This document shows, one piece after another, positions 24,081 to 33,574 of a stretch of DNA of 42,908 bases. The notes beneath the pieces are model-generated. The model was not told the DNA's origin and did no database searches. It saw only the letters and a program-made list of their open reading frames with translations. The DNA lies in assembly GCA_021845615.1 (NCBI GenBank), contig JAJZVP010000004.1, forward strand, positions 1-42,908. Direction: 5' to 3'. Source of the DNA: a bacterium. Lineage in GTDB: Bacteria; Vulcanimicrobiota; Vulcanimicrobiia; Vulcanimicrobiales; Vulcanimicrobiaceae. A program made the position numbers and the translations under genes. Numbering within the stretch: position 1 is the first letter of the stretch; each line of letters opens with the position of its first letter.

Positions 24081-27000
24081 ATGTGGTTGACCCGTTTTGC
24101 GATATCCCGGCCGATGGTCACCGCAGCGATCTTCATCGCGCTCGCGATCGCCGGAGCGATTGCGTTTTCGCGTATCGGCCGTAGCGCGAACCCACCGGGG
24201 ACAGATTATCCGCTCGTCATCGTCGCCGCCGGTTATCCGGGCGCCTCGCCGCAGACGATGGAGAAGTTGGTCGTCAAACCCATCGAAGATCAACTCGTCG
24301 GAACGCAGAACATGGATCAGGTCACCGCGACGACCCAGGAAGGGAGCGCGGTCGTCCTCGTTCGTTTCAAGCTCGGTACCAATCTCGACATCGCCGCGAT
24401 CGACGTGCAGCGGCGCGTCGATACCGCGCGCGTCTACATGCCTGCGGATATGGACCCGCCCTCGGTGCAACGGAACGGCGCCTCGCAACCGTTGCTCGAT
24501 CTCGCGCTGAGCTCGTCGACGCTCTCGCCGATGCAACTCGCCGATCTTACGACGAATCAAATCGAGCCGATGCTGCAAGAGATTCCCAACGTCCAGACCG
24601 TCGACGTCTACGGCCTCGCGACGCGGCAGTTCAACGTTCGTCCGAATCCCGCAGCGCTCGACGGGCTCGGCGCGACGCTCGGCGACGTATTCAATGCGGT
24701 ATCGGGAAATAACGCGAATCTCCCCGGCGGCCTTTTAGAACAGCCGACGCGCGAGGCGACCGTCTCGATCCGCTCGGGCATCGAGAGCGCGAGCGATATC
24801 GCGGATATCCCGCTCGTCGTTCCCGGCGTCGGCAATCGCAACCTTCGCGTCGGCGACGTCGCGACGGTCGACGACGGGCATATCGAGATGCGCTCGATCT
24901 CGCACTACAACGGGCAGCCCCGCCTCTACGTCAGTTTGGGGCGAGCGATCGGCGCCGACGAAATTACGACCACGCAGGTCGCGCGGGCGCACATTAAGGA
25001 AATCGAGAAGCAGTTTCCGCAGGTGACGTTCCACGAAATCGACGCTCCCGCTGATTTCACCCAGAAGTCGCTGGTCGGCGTCTGGCAGTCCCTCTTCGAA
25101 GGCGTCGTGCTCACCGCCATCGTGATGATGCTCTTCCTTCACGCGTGGAGAAATGCCGCCGTCGTCATGATCTCGATTCCAACGTCGATCCTCTCGACGT
25201 TCGTGCTGATGAACGCCTTCGGCTTCCATATCGATAGTATGTCGATGATGGGTTTGGCCTTGATCATCGGCATCTTGGTCGATGATTCTATCGTCGTCTT
25301 GGAAAATATCACGCGACATCGCGAGATGGGGAAGGATTCTCATGCGGCCGCCATCGACGGGAGAACGGAGATCGGCGGGGCGGCGATTGCCATTACGATG
25401 GTCGACGTCGTCGTCTTTCTTCCAATCGCATTTTTGCCCGGTATCGTCGGCGCCTATCTCAAAGAGTACGCTGCGGTCGTGGTGATCGCCACGCTATTTT
25501 CACTGCTCGTCTCCTTCACGCTCACGCCGATGCTCGCGGCGTTCTGGAGCGTGAAGAAAATCGAGAAAGAACCGCCGCGATGGCTCGCGGCGCTCGACAC
25601 GCGGCGCGCGCATCTTTCGGTCTTCGTCGCCGCGGTGCTGCTCTTCGCGTTGGGAGCGATCTTCCGCGCGACGATCCTCAACGTCTTCGGGGTCTTCGCC
25701 CTCGCGCTCTTGCTGCTCAATTTGTTCGTCCATCGCTATGCGGCGGTGCTCGATCTCTATCGCACGCGCCTCCTCCCGGCGGCGTTGCGACACGGAAGTT
25801 TCGTCGCCTTCGTCTGCGCGGTGTTGTTGGTAAACGCGCTCTCGTTGGTCGGCAGCGGGAAGAACGCGATCGGCATCGATGCGATCGTCCTACTCGGTAC
25901 GTTGGCCGTCTACGGCTATGCCGCGATCCTTCGTCGGCGCGCCTCGCTGCGGCCGTGGATGCGCGGCATCGCATCGTTGGGATCGCATCGGCCGACCGCG
26001 ATCGCCACGCTGGTCATTCCGCCGGTGCTCGCCGTGCTGATGGTCGCGCTCGGTGGGATCAACTTCGATTTCGTGCCGGCGGAGCAGACCGGGCACATTC
26101 GCATGACGCTCGCGTACGCGCCGGGGACGCCGATCGCCGTGACGGCGAAGGGCGTCGATGCGATCGAAAAGGCCATCATGAAACTCCCGGGCGTCAAATC
26201 GGTGAGTTCGACGGTCGGTCGCATGCCTTCGGGTTGGGGCTCGCTGACCGGAGGGAACTACGCGCAGCTCGACGCCAACATGCATGCCGCCGATCGCGGC
26301 GATACCAACGCGACGATCGCCAAAATTCGCCGGTTCGCCGCGCTCGCGCCGGGCGGTGATTTTCAAGTCGCCGGCGATACGGGCGGCGGAAGCGGTCAAC
26401 CGATTTTCTATGCGGTGCAGGGCCCCGATAACGAGATCGATGCCGCCGCCGAAAAAGTCGCCAACGTCCTTCGCGAGACGAAGGGTTCGGTGAACGTGCA
26501 GACCTCCGCGGAGGTTGCGGCACCCGAACTACGCGTGGCGATCGAACGCGGGAAGGCGATTCTTCTCGGCGTCTCCCCGGCGGCGGCCGCCGAGGCGGCG
26601 CGCTTGGCGATCGCCGGTGCGGTCGCGACGCGAGTTCGTACGCCCAACGGGCTGATCGACGTGTACGTGCAGTTTCCGAAAGCCGATCGCCGTACGCTCG
26701 CGCAACTCGAAGACGTGAAAGTGCGCGCATCGGACGGAACCCTCGTTCCACTCGGCGACGTCGCGCGTTTCCGTTGGGAAAAAGCGCCGACGAAAATCGA
26801 ACGGTACGATCGGCAACGCGTCGTCAACGTCCTGGGCGACGTCCTCCCCGGCTACGCGCTCGGCGCGGTGGTCGCGCCGTTGGAGAAGAAATTACGGGAA
26901 CCGGGATTCTTGCCCGCGGGAGTGCATCTCAAGGCGCAGGGAGACACGCAGTTTCTCTCCGAAACGCTGGTCAATATGGGCATCGCTCTCCTGACGTCGT

Positions 27001-27539
27001 TCGGGCTCGTCTACCTGCTGATGGTCATTCTGTACGGGAACCTCCTCGAACCGCTCATCGTCATGTTCTCGGTTCCCGTCGCGATCGTCGGCGCGCTGAT
27101 GCTGCTCGCGTTCATGGGGCACCTCCCCGGCGAGCTCGGTCAGTCGCTCAACATCATCTCGATGCTGGGAATCGTCATGCTCTTCGGGCTCGTTGCGAAG
27201 AACGGGATTCTTTTGGTCGACTATTCCAACACGCTCTGCAAGCGCGGCATGCGCGTTCGCGAAGCGGTGCTCGAGGCCGCCGCTACGCGCTTCCGCCCGA
27301 TTCTGATGACGACGGCGGCGATGATCTTCGGCATGTTGCCGCTGGCGTTGGGCTTCGCCGAAGGCGCGGAGTGGCGCCAAGCGATGGGAACCGTCATCAT
27401 CGGCGGGCTACTCTCCTCGCTCGTATTGACGCTCTTCCTGGTGCCGATGATCTATAACACCTGGATGGGCGCGCTCGAACGACGCGCGGATCGACGTGCG
27501 GTGCGCGCCGAACTCTCGCCGGTGGGTGCGACGCATTAA
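24081..27539 (+). CDS. RND-family efflux pump, inner-membrane subunit, with extra helices
   Basis: A 1152-residue AcrB/MexB-type proton-driven exporter, about 100 residues longer than usual. It begins MWLTRFAISRPMVTAAIFIAL (helix 1). Helix 4 has the proton-relay Asp pair in GILVDDSIVVLENI and helix 10 the essential Lys in GLVAKNGILLVDYSN. The surplus lies between helices 6 and 7 (about 514-622): four further hydrophobic segments, including VFVAAVLLFALGAIF, FALALLLLNLFV, FVAFVCAVLLVNALSLVG and IVLLGTLAVYGYAAI. No membrane-fusion protein or outer-membrane channel gene is adjacent. The ATG has GGAGTGAGAG upstream. The last 14 bases overlap the next gene. Confidence 0.9.
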   Translation: MWLTRFAISRPMVTAAIFIALAIAGAIAFSRIGRSANPPGTDYPLVIVAAGYPGASPQTMEKLVVKPIEDQLVGTQNMDQVTATTQEGSAVVLVRFKLGTNLDIAAIDVQRRVDTARVYMPADMDPPSVQRNGASQPLLDLALSSSTLSPMQLADLTTNQIEPMLQEIPNVQTVDVYGLATRQFNVRPNPAALDGLGATLGDVFNAVSGNNANLPGGLLEQPTREATVSIRSGIESASDIADIPLVVPGVGNRNLRVGDVATVDDGHIEMRSISHYNGQPRLYVSLGRAIGADEITTTQVARAHIKEIEKQFPQVTFHEIDAPADFTQKSLVGVWQSLFEGVVLTAIVMMLFLHAWRNAAVVMISIPTSILSTFVLMNAFGFHIDSMSMMGLALIIGILVDDSIVVLENITRHREMGKDSHAAAIDGRTEIGGAAIAITMVDVVVFLPIAFLPGIVGAYLKEYAAVVVIATLFSLLVSFTLTPMLAAFWSVKKIEKEPPRWLAALDTRRAHLSVFVAAVLLFALGAIFRATILNVFGVFALALLLLNLFVHRYAAVLDLYRTRLLPAALRHGSFVAFVCAVLLVNALSLVGSGKNAIGIDAIVLLGTLAVYGYAAILRRRASLRPWMRGIASLGSHRPTAIATLVIPPVLAVLMVALGGINFDFVPAEQTGHIRMTLAYAPGTPIAVTAKGVDAIEKAIMKLPGVKSVSSTVGRMPSGWGSLTGGNYAQLDANMHAADRGDTNATIAKIRRFAALAPGGDFQVAGDTGGGSGQPIFYAVQGPDNEIDAAAEKVANVLRETKGSVNVQTSAEVAAPELRVAIERGKAILLGVSPAAAAEAARLAIAGAVATRVRTPNGLIDVYVQFPKADRRTLAQLEDVKVRASDGTLVPLGDVARFRWEKAPTKIERYDRQRVVNVLGDVLPGYALGAVVAPLEKKLREPGFLPAGVHLKAQGDTQFLSETLVNMGIALLTSFGLVYLLMVILYGNLLEPLIVMFSVPVAIVGALMLLAFMGHLPGELGQSLNIISMLGIVMLFGLVAKNGILLVDYSNTLCKRGMRVREAVLEAAATRFRPILMTTAAMIFGMLPLALGFAEGAEWRQAMGTVIIGGLLSSLVLTLFLVPMIYNTWMGALERRADRRAVRAELSPVGATH

Positions 27540-28293
27540 CGGCCGTTCGGTTCTCGTCACGGGAGCGGCCTCCGGGCTCGCCGCCGGCATCGCGGCCGGG
27601 CTCGCCGAGGATGGATTCGAACGCGTTGCGATTACCTGGCGCGAGAGTTCTCCCGAGCAAACGCTCGCTCGCATTCGTACCGCGGGGGCGCGCGCGAGTG
27701 CGACGCGCATCGATTTTCTCGCCGAGAGCGCGACGATCGAACGAAGCCTCGCCGAGTGCGTGCGCGAGCACGGCCCGTTCGATACCCTCGTGCACGCCGT
27801 CGGTCCGTTGCGCTTCGGGGCTTTGGAGTGCGCCGACGAGGACGGATACCGAGCGATGTTCGACGGCAACGTACGGAGCGCGTGGCTTGCGGCGAGGGCG
27901 GTCCTTCACGGAATGCGCGCGGCGGGGTTCGGAAGGATCGTCGCCTTCGGGATGAACGGTTCCGCGCTCGCGGCCGCCGCTCCCGGGCTCGGCATGCACG
28001 CGGCGGCGAAGAGCGCGTTGATATCGCTGCTCCGTACGCTCGCCGCCGAGGTCGCCGGTAGCGGAATCACCGTCAATGCCATCGAGCCGGGAGACGTACG
28101 CGATAAAGCGCTCCCTCGTGCCGACGCGCTCCGAACTCCGGCCGAAAACCCGGTCGGTCGCGCAGGTTCGTTCGAGGACGTGCTCGACGCGGTTCGCTTT
28201 TTCGTCGCACCGGAACGCGATTTCATCACCGGCGTCGTTCTGCCGGTGACCGGGGGGCTCCAAGGCCCCTTCGAGCGAAAGCCTCAGCGATGA
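27526..28293 (+). CDS. SDR-fold protein lacking the catalytic Ser and Tyr
   Basis: A 255-residue Rossmann-fold protein of the short-chain dehydrogenase/reductase family: dinucleotide loop VLVTGAASGLAAGIA (about 9-23), DTLVHAVGPL in place of the usual NNAG strand, and ITVNAIEPGDV after the active site. Aligned with FabG-type enzymes, the catalytic Ser is Met143 and the catalytic Tyr of YxxxK is His158 (HAAAK, Lys162 kept). It is therefore unlikely to be an ordinary reductase; it may bind NAD(P) or catalyse something else. I use GTG at 27526 (14-base overlap with the RND gene); GTG at 27496 is also in frame. Its stop overlaps the aminopeptidase start by four bases. Confidence 0.82.
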   Translation: MRRINGRSVLVTGAASGLAAGIAAGLAEDGFERVAITWRESSPEQTLARIRTAGARASATRIDFLAESATIERSLAECVREHGPFDTLVHAVGPLRFGALECADEDGYRAMFDGNVRSAWLAARAVLHGMRAAGFGRIVAFGMNGSALAAAAPGLGMHAAAKSALISLLRTLAAEVAGSGITVNAIEPGDVRDKALPRADALRTPAENPVGRAGSFEDVLDAVRFFVAPERDFITGVVLPVTGGLQGPFERKPQR

Positions 28294-30854
28294 AATTCGC
28301 ACAGCGCATTGAGGACGCTCACCGTGCCTTTGCCCTGCCGGGCGCCCGCGATCGATACGGTCCCGATAAAACCGTTGAGGTCGAAGAGATCGTCCTCACG
28401 CTCGAACCGCGATTGGCGGAGCGCGTGCTCGACGGCGTCTGCACGACGCGCCTTCGCGCGCTCGACGAACCCGTCGAGCGGCTCGCATTCGATGCCGTCG
28501 ATCTCGCCGTCTCGTCGGTAACGCGCGACGGGCAGCCGCAACGCTTTCAAACGCGCGACGGCCACTTGGAGATCGCGTTCGAACCGGCGCTGCTCGCCGG
28601 CGCACGCTCGGAAGTGAGCGTCGTCTATCGCGTTACGAACCCGCGAGCCGGGCTTTTTTTTATTGCCCCGAGCGCGGACTATCCGCAAAAGATCGCCCAC
28701 TGCTGGACGCAGAGTCAAGACGAAAACGCGCGTTACTGGTTCCCCTGTCTCGATTATCCGCATTCCAAGCAGCCGACCGAGACGACGGTCGTCGTCGATC
28801 GCGGCCTCTTCGCGCTTGCGAACGGCGCCTTAGTCGAGCGGCGCGATGAAGGGGAGAAGAGCCTCTTTCGCTACCGTCAGGAAATCCAACATAGCACCTA
28901 TCTCATGACGATGGTCGCAGGGCCCTTCGACGAGATCGACCTTGGGGTCGCGGGCGAGCGGAAGGTGCCGGTGTTGTTGTACGCGTTGCCGGGGCGCGCC
29001 GAGGAGGCGCGGCGCGCGTTCGGAAAGACGCCGGCGATGATCGACCTCTTCGAAGAGCGGATCGGCACGCCGTATCCCTACGCGCGCTATTCGCAGATCG
29101 CCGTGAGCGATTTCATTTTCGGCGGCATGGAGAACACCTCGGCGACGACGCAGACCGACCGCGTCCTCCACGACGAACGCGCCGCGATCGACTATTCGGC
29201 GGATTACCTCGCCGCGCACGAACTCGCGCATCAATGGTTCGGCGATTTGTTGACGTGCCGCGATTGGGCGCACGCCTGGCTGAACGAAGGCTTCGCGACG
29301 TTTTTCGAAGGGGTGTGGTTCGAACGGGATCTCGGATACGACGAATACCTCTACCACCACCTCGGTTGCCTCTCGCATTATTTTGAAGAAGACGCGACGC
29401 GATATCGCCGCCCGATCGTCTGCAATCGTTTTCGCGATCCGATCGAGCTCTTCGATCGTCACCTCTACGAAAAGGGCGCCGCCGTCCTCCACATGTTGCG
29501 CCGCGATCTCGGCGAGGCGCGCTTCTGGCGCTCGATCCGGCATTACGTCGCGCAGAACGCTCAACGCAACGTAGAGACGATCGATCTCGTGCGCGCCATC
29601 GAAGAGAGTACCGGGCGGAACATGCGCGGTTTCTTCGATCGATGGGTGATGAAAGCCGGGCATCCGGAACTGAAGATCGCCGCGCGTTGGGATGAGAAGC
29701 GTTCGGCGCTGACGGTGGAAGTCGATCAAGAGCAAGCCGTTGACGACGAGCACCCGCCGTTCCCATTCGATCTGCTCGTCGGCATCTGCGAGGAGCGACC
29801 CGACAGAGTTCTCCGCGACGTCGGAGTGGAGCCGATCGCCGGCGAGCGGCGTTTGACGCTTCGGGTGGAGCGGCGGAACGAACGGTTCGTCGTTCCGTGC
29901 GAACGCGAACCAAAACTGATTCGTATCGATCCCGGAGCCGGGATCCTCGGGCGCGTACGCTTTGCCTTAGGCGCGAGTGCGGCGGCGAGCGTTCTCGCGA
30001 GCGATCCCGATCCGATCGCGCGTATTCGAGCGGCCGACGAACTCGTGCGCGACGAAAGCCTCGCCGCGCGACGCGCGCTCGCCGAAGCCTTCGAACGCGA
30101 ACCGTTCTGGGGCGTGCTCGCCGAAACGTCGCGGATGTTGGGGGCGAGCCGCGCGCCGTGGGCGCGGGATGTTCTGCTCGCGGCGCTCGCGCACGCGCAC
30201 CCGAAAGTGCGCCGAGCGGTCGCCGACGCGTTGGGAAGCTGGCGTGAATCCGCGGTCGCCGATGCCTTAATCGCTCGCGCTCGGGAGGACGCATCCTATT
30301 TCGTATGCGCCGCTTCGGCGCACGCACTCGGGAAGACGCGCGATCCGCGCGCGCTCGAAGTGTTGGTAACGCTCCGCGAGCGGCGCAGTTGGAACGGCAC
30401 CATCGAAGCCGGCGCCGTACGCGGTCTGGCGGAACTCGCCGACGAGCGCGCGTTCGAACCGGTCCTCGCGGCGAGCGCTCCGGGGCACGACGAAGGCTTG
30501 CGTCGCGCCGCGGTCGCCGCCTTGGGGCGCGTTGGTGAGTTGGTGGAAACCAAGCGGGGCGCCGCCGTCGACGCATTGATGGCGCTACTCGACGACGATG
30601 CCTTTTTAGTGCAACTCGCCGCGATCTCCGCGCTGGAGGGCTTGGGAGACGCGCGCGCGCTCGGGGCGCTCGATCGCTTGGCGCGAAGCGCGCACGACGG
30701 ACGCGCGCGCCGCGATGCCGCCGAGGCGGCGATGGCGATCCGCGAGGGGCTCCGCGTTCCGACGCAGGTGGTGCATTTACGCGAAGATATCGACCGGTTG
30801 CGTGAAGAGCAGAAGAAGATCGCCGAGCGAATCGCGGCACTCGAGACTCCGTAA
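28290..30854 (+). CDS. M1-family zinc aminopeptidase with C-terminal HEAT repeats
   Basis: An 854-residue metallopeptidase that removes N-terminal residues from peptides. The M1 features are complete: GGMEN exopeptidase loop (278-282), zinc site HELAHQW with His310, Glu311, His314, and the third ligand Glu333 in LNEGFATFFEG at the canonical 18-residue spacing; YEKGAAVLHML carries the transition-state Tyr. The C-terminal 270 residues are HEAT-type repeats (VRRAVADALGSWRESAVADAL, LRRAAVAALGRVG) followed by a short coiled coil (IDRLREEQKKIAERIAAL). No signal peptide, so it is cytoplasmic. Coupled to the SDR-fold gene (ATGA) and four bases before the carboxypeptidase gene. Confidence 0.93.
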   Translation: MKFAQRIEDAHRAFALPGARDRYGPDKTVEVEEIVLTLEPRLAERVLDGVCTTRLRALDEPVERLAFDAVDLAVSSVTRDGQPQRFQTRDGHLEIAFEPALLAGARSEVSVVYRVTNPRAGLFFIAPSADYPQKIAHCWTQSQDENARYWFPCLDYPHSKQPTETTVVVDRGLFALANGALVERRDEGEKSLFRYRQEIQHSTYLMTMVAGPFDEIDLGVAGERKVPVLLYALPGRAEEARRAFGKTPAMIDLFEERIGTPYPYARYSQIAVSDFIFGGMENTSATTQTDRVLHDERAAIDYSADYLAAHELAHQWFGDLLTCRDWAHAWLNEGFATFFEGVWFERDLGYDEYLYHHLGCLSHYFEEDATRYRRPIVCNRFRDPIELFDRHLYEKGAAVLHMLRRDLGEARFWRSIRHYVAQNAQRNVETIDLVRAIEESTGRNMRGFFDRWVMKAGHPELKIAARWDEKRSALTVEVDQEQAVDDEHPPFPFDLLVGICEERPDRVLRDVGVEPIAGERRLTLRVERRNERFVVPCEREPKLIRIDPGAGILGRVRFALGASAAASVLASDPDPIARIRAADELVRDESLAARRALAEAFEREPFWGVLAETSRMLGASRAPWARDVLLAALAHAHPKVRRAVADALGSWRESAVADALIARAREDASYFVCAASAHALGKTRDPRALEVLVTLRERRSWNGTIEAGAVRGLAELADERAFEPVLAASAPGHDEGLRRAAVAALGRVGELVETKRGAAVDALMALLDDDAFLVQLAAISALEGLGDARALGALDRLARSAHDGRARRDAAEAAMAIREGLRVPTQVVHLREDIDRLREEQKKIAERIAALETP

Positions 30855-30858
30855 GCGC

Positions 30859-32151
30859 GTGGCGATCGTCGCGACGCTGCTCTTCGCAGCGTACGCGTCG
30901 ATCGTTATCGCCTTCGGAGGGCATCGCAGGCTCGTAACGCCGAAAGCCGCACCACTCGACGTCGCGCGAGCGACGCCGATACCCGTGCGCCCGCCGGAGC
31001 GCTACGTCCGTTGGGGGCGGCGCGCTCGCAACGCGATTGCCGGAAAGATTGCGAAGCTTTTCGCGCCTTCGCTGCAGGGGGCTCGCCGCTACACGCTGCT
31101 CGTCCTCGACGAACGCGGGCGCACGATTTTTTCCGATCGATCGACCGGCACCGCAGCGCCGGCCTCGGCGCAGAAAATTATCGTCGCCGAGACCGCATTA
31201 CGCATTCTCGGTCCGAATTTTCGATTCCCGACGTTGCTCGTGGCGCGCGCTCCATACCGCAGCACCCATCGCATCGGAACGCTCTGGGCGGTCGGTTCGG
31301 GCGACCCGAGCTTGCGCGTGCGCGATCTTCAAGCCGCGGCGCGTTCGCTGCGAGCATCGGGCGTTCGTTCGGTCGCGCGCATCGCCGTCGATCCGAGCGC
31401 GAGTCTCGGCGCCGAGATCAACCCGCACTGGAACCCGGAGAACGACGGCGCGCCCTATCAGGCGCCGACCTCCGCGCTCTCCGTCGGCGGAAATCTCGTC
31501 GATTCGGTTCCGGTGACGCATCCGAACCGACACGCCGCCGCCGTGTTGCGTGACGCGCTGGTGCGCGAGGGTATCGCCGTAGGGAAGCGGGTGCTCGTCG
31601 AGCCGGCGCCGCTTGCGACCTCGATTTGGTGGAACCATCGCTCTGCGACGTTGCGCGATCTCGAACGGCACATGTTGGTGCAATCCGATAACCATTACGC
31701 CGAGCAGTTGCTTCGCGCCATCGCGCTCCGCGTCTACGGGCGAGCGAGCGTCGCCGACGGCGTTCGCGTCGAGCGAGCGACGTTGCGACGCATGCGCGTG
31801 CCGACGCCCGGGCTCGAATTGCTCGACGGTTCGGGGCTCAGCCACGGAAATCGCGTTGCCGCGATCACGCTGGCAACCATCCTCCTGCGAACGCGCGGGA
31901 GCGGCGCCTACGACTTGGATCCGCTGCTCGCGCGCGCGGATCTCGACGGTACGCTGCAAGGTATCGATTTTGGCCCCGCCGACGGGCGCGTGCGCGCCAA
32001 GACCGGTCACCTCGACGATGCGTCGTCGTTGGAAGGCTTCGTGCGAACGCGACATCACGGAGAGGTCATTTTTGCGTTTTTGGTTAACGGTTCGCCGGGT
32101 GATCCGGACAGATCGATGCGCCGTAGCGTCGAAGCGCTGTCGTTGATGTAA
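30859..32151 (+). CDS. dacB: D-alanyl-D-alanine carboxypeptidase/endopeptidase, PBP4 (S13) family
   Basis: A 430-residue envelope penicillin-binding protein that trims or cleaves peptidoglycan stem peptides. An N-terminal signal anchor (VATLLFAAYASIVIAFGG) precedes the catalytic domain. Serine-enzyme motifs: SAQK (Ser103, Lys106), SDN (276-278) and KTG (381-383). LLDGSGLSHGNRV is typical for PBP4. It is shorter than E. coli DacB and seems to lack part of the inserted domains. GTG at 30859 lies four bases after the aminopeptidase stop and directly precedes the signal anchor; the open frame upstream to 30715 is inside the aminopeptidase gene. Confidence 0.88.
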   Translation: MAIVATLLFAAYASIVIAFGGHRRLVTPKAAPLDVARATPIPVRPPERYVRWGRRARNAIAGKIAKLFAPSLQGARRYTLLVLDERGRTIFSDRSTGTAAPASAQKIIVAETALRILGPNFRFPTLLVARAPYRSTHRIGTLWAVGSGDPSLRVRDLQAAARSLRASGVRSVARIAVDPSASLGAEINPHWNPENDGAPYQAPTSALSVGGNLVDSVPVTHPNRHAAAVLRDALVREGIAVGKRVLVEPAPLATSIWWNHRSATLRDLERHMLVQSDNHYAEQLLRAIALRVYGRASVADGVRVERATLRRMRVPTPGLELLDGSGLSHGNRVAAITLATILLRTRGSGAYDLDPLLARADLDGTLQGIDFGPADGRVRAKTGHLDDASSLEGFVRTRHHGEVIFAFLVNGSPGDPDRSMRRSVEALSLM

Positions 32152-32158
32152 GGCGAGA

Positions 32159-33574
32159 ATGGCGAACGATCCTCTCACCGCGCGCGGCGCACAACGAATT
32201 CTCGACCGCGCGCTCCGCGACGGCGGGCTCTACGCCGACGTCTTTTGCGAACGCCGCTCGACGGTGCAGATGCGGTTGCAAGAGGGGGCGATTCACGAAG
32301 CGGGGCTCGCGCAGACGCTCGGAGCGGGCGTCCGCGTCGTCGTCGGAGAGTCGGCGGGGTACGCCTATACCGAAGATCTCACCGAAGAACGTTTGATCGA
32401 GGCCGCGGGGCGCGCCGCGGCGATCGCCCGTTTGACCGCCGAAGGCTCGGCGAGGGCGGCGCGACTAGATTCGCTCGATCGCGCTCGCGATGCGCTCTAC
32501 GACCGCGCGCGAACCGAGAATGCAGCGCCGGCCCTTTTTGCCGCACTACTGGAGCGCGCGGATATCGCCGCGCGCGCGAACGAACCGCGCGTCGTTGCGG
32601 TCAACGCCCACATCGTCGACGAAGTGCAAGAACTCTGGATCGCCAGGAGCGACGGCTCCTTCCGTTTCGATCGCCGCCCGATGGTGACGCTCGGCGTGCA
32701 GTGCATCGCGCGCGCGGGTCGCGAGCGCGGTACGGGATATTGTGCCGACGGCGGGCGAACCTCCATCGGATTTTTCGACTCGACGACCCCCGAGGAACTC
32801 GCCCGCGAAGCCGCGCGTGTCGCCGCCGTAAATCTCGACGCACGCCCCGCTCCCGCTGGAGAGTTCGAGACGTTGATCGGTGCGGGCGGCGGCGGCGTGT
32901 TGCTGCACGAAGCGGTCGGACACGGTTTGGAAGGCGACTTCAACCGGCGAGGCGTCTCGCTCTATAGCGGCCGAATCGGCGAACGCGTCGCCAGCGAATG
33001 CGTCACGATTTACGACGACGGCGATCTCCCCGAAGAACGCGGCAGCGCGTCGTTCGACGACGAAGGGACGACGTGCGGGCATACGGTTTTGGTGGAGCGA
33101 GGAGTGCTGCGCGGCTACCTCCACGACGAATTGAACGCGCGCCTGATGGGAATGCGATCGACGGGTAACGGGCGGCGACAATCGTTTCGGCACCTACCGG
33201 AGCCGCGAATGTGCAATACGTACATGCCGCCCGGCGAGGCGCCGCTCGACGAAATGATCGCGTCGGTGCGCGACGGGATCTACGCGAAATCGTTTGCCGG
33301 AGGGCAGGTGGATATCGGGAAAGGCGACTTCGTATTCATGATCGCGGAGGGCTATCGTATCGAACGAGGGCGCCTCGGAGCGGCGGTGAAAAATGCGACG
33401 ATCGTCGGAAACGGCCCCGATGCGATGACGAAGGTCACCGCCGTCGGAAACGACGCGCGCCTCGCGCGCCGGCACTATACCTGCGGCAAGGGCGGGCAGT
33501 ACGTTCCGGTCGGCGTCGGCATGCCGACGTTGAAAGTATCGGCGATGAGCCTCGGAGGTACCGAAGGTGCGTGA
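32159..33574 (+). CDS. tldD: TldD metalloprotease subunit
   Basis: A 471-residue subunit of the heterodimeric TldD/TldE zinc protease, which degrades unfolded small peptides and, in enterobacteria, matures microcin B17 and degrades CcdA. The catalytic HExxxH is present: His250, Glu251 and His255 in LLHEAVGHGLEGDF; a C-terminal CGKGGQYVPVGVG is typical. ATG at 32159, preceded by AAGGCGAGA. Seven bases after dacB and overlapping tldE by eight. No precursor peptide gene of the RiPP type is evident beside it, so general peptide turnover, together with the M1 aminopeptidase, is the simplest reading. Confidence 0.95.
   Translation: MANDPLTARGAQRILDRALRDGGLYADVFCERRSTVQMRLQEGAIHEAGLAQTLGAGVRVVVGESAGYAYTEDLTEERLIEAAGRAAAIARLTAEGSARAARLDSLDRARDALYDRARTENAAPALFAALLERADIAARANEPRVVAVNAHIVDEVQELWIARSDGSFRFDRRPMVTLGVQCIARAGRERGTGYCADGGRTSIGFFDSTTPEELAREAARVAAVNLDARPAPAGEFETLIGAGGGGVLLHEAVGHGLEGDFNRRGVSLYSGRIGERVASECVTIYDDGDLPEERGSASFDDEGTTCGHTVLVERGVLRGYLHDELNARLMGMRSTGNGRRQSFRHLPEPRMCNTYMPPGEAPLDEMIASVRDGIYAKSFAGGQVDIGKGDFVFMIAEGYRIERGRLGAAVKNATIVGNGPDAMTKVTAVGNDARLARRHYTCGKGGQYVPVGVGMPTLKVSAMSLGGTEGA

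Noticed and set aside
29113-30924. A 603-codon open frame on the minus strand.
   Set aside because: Antisense to the aminopeptidase, extremely Arg-rich and without recognisable domains; a by-product of high GC content.
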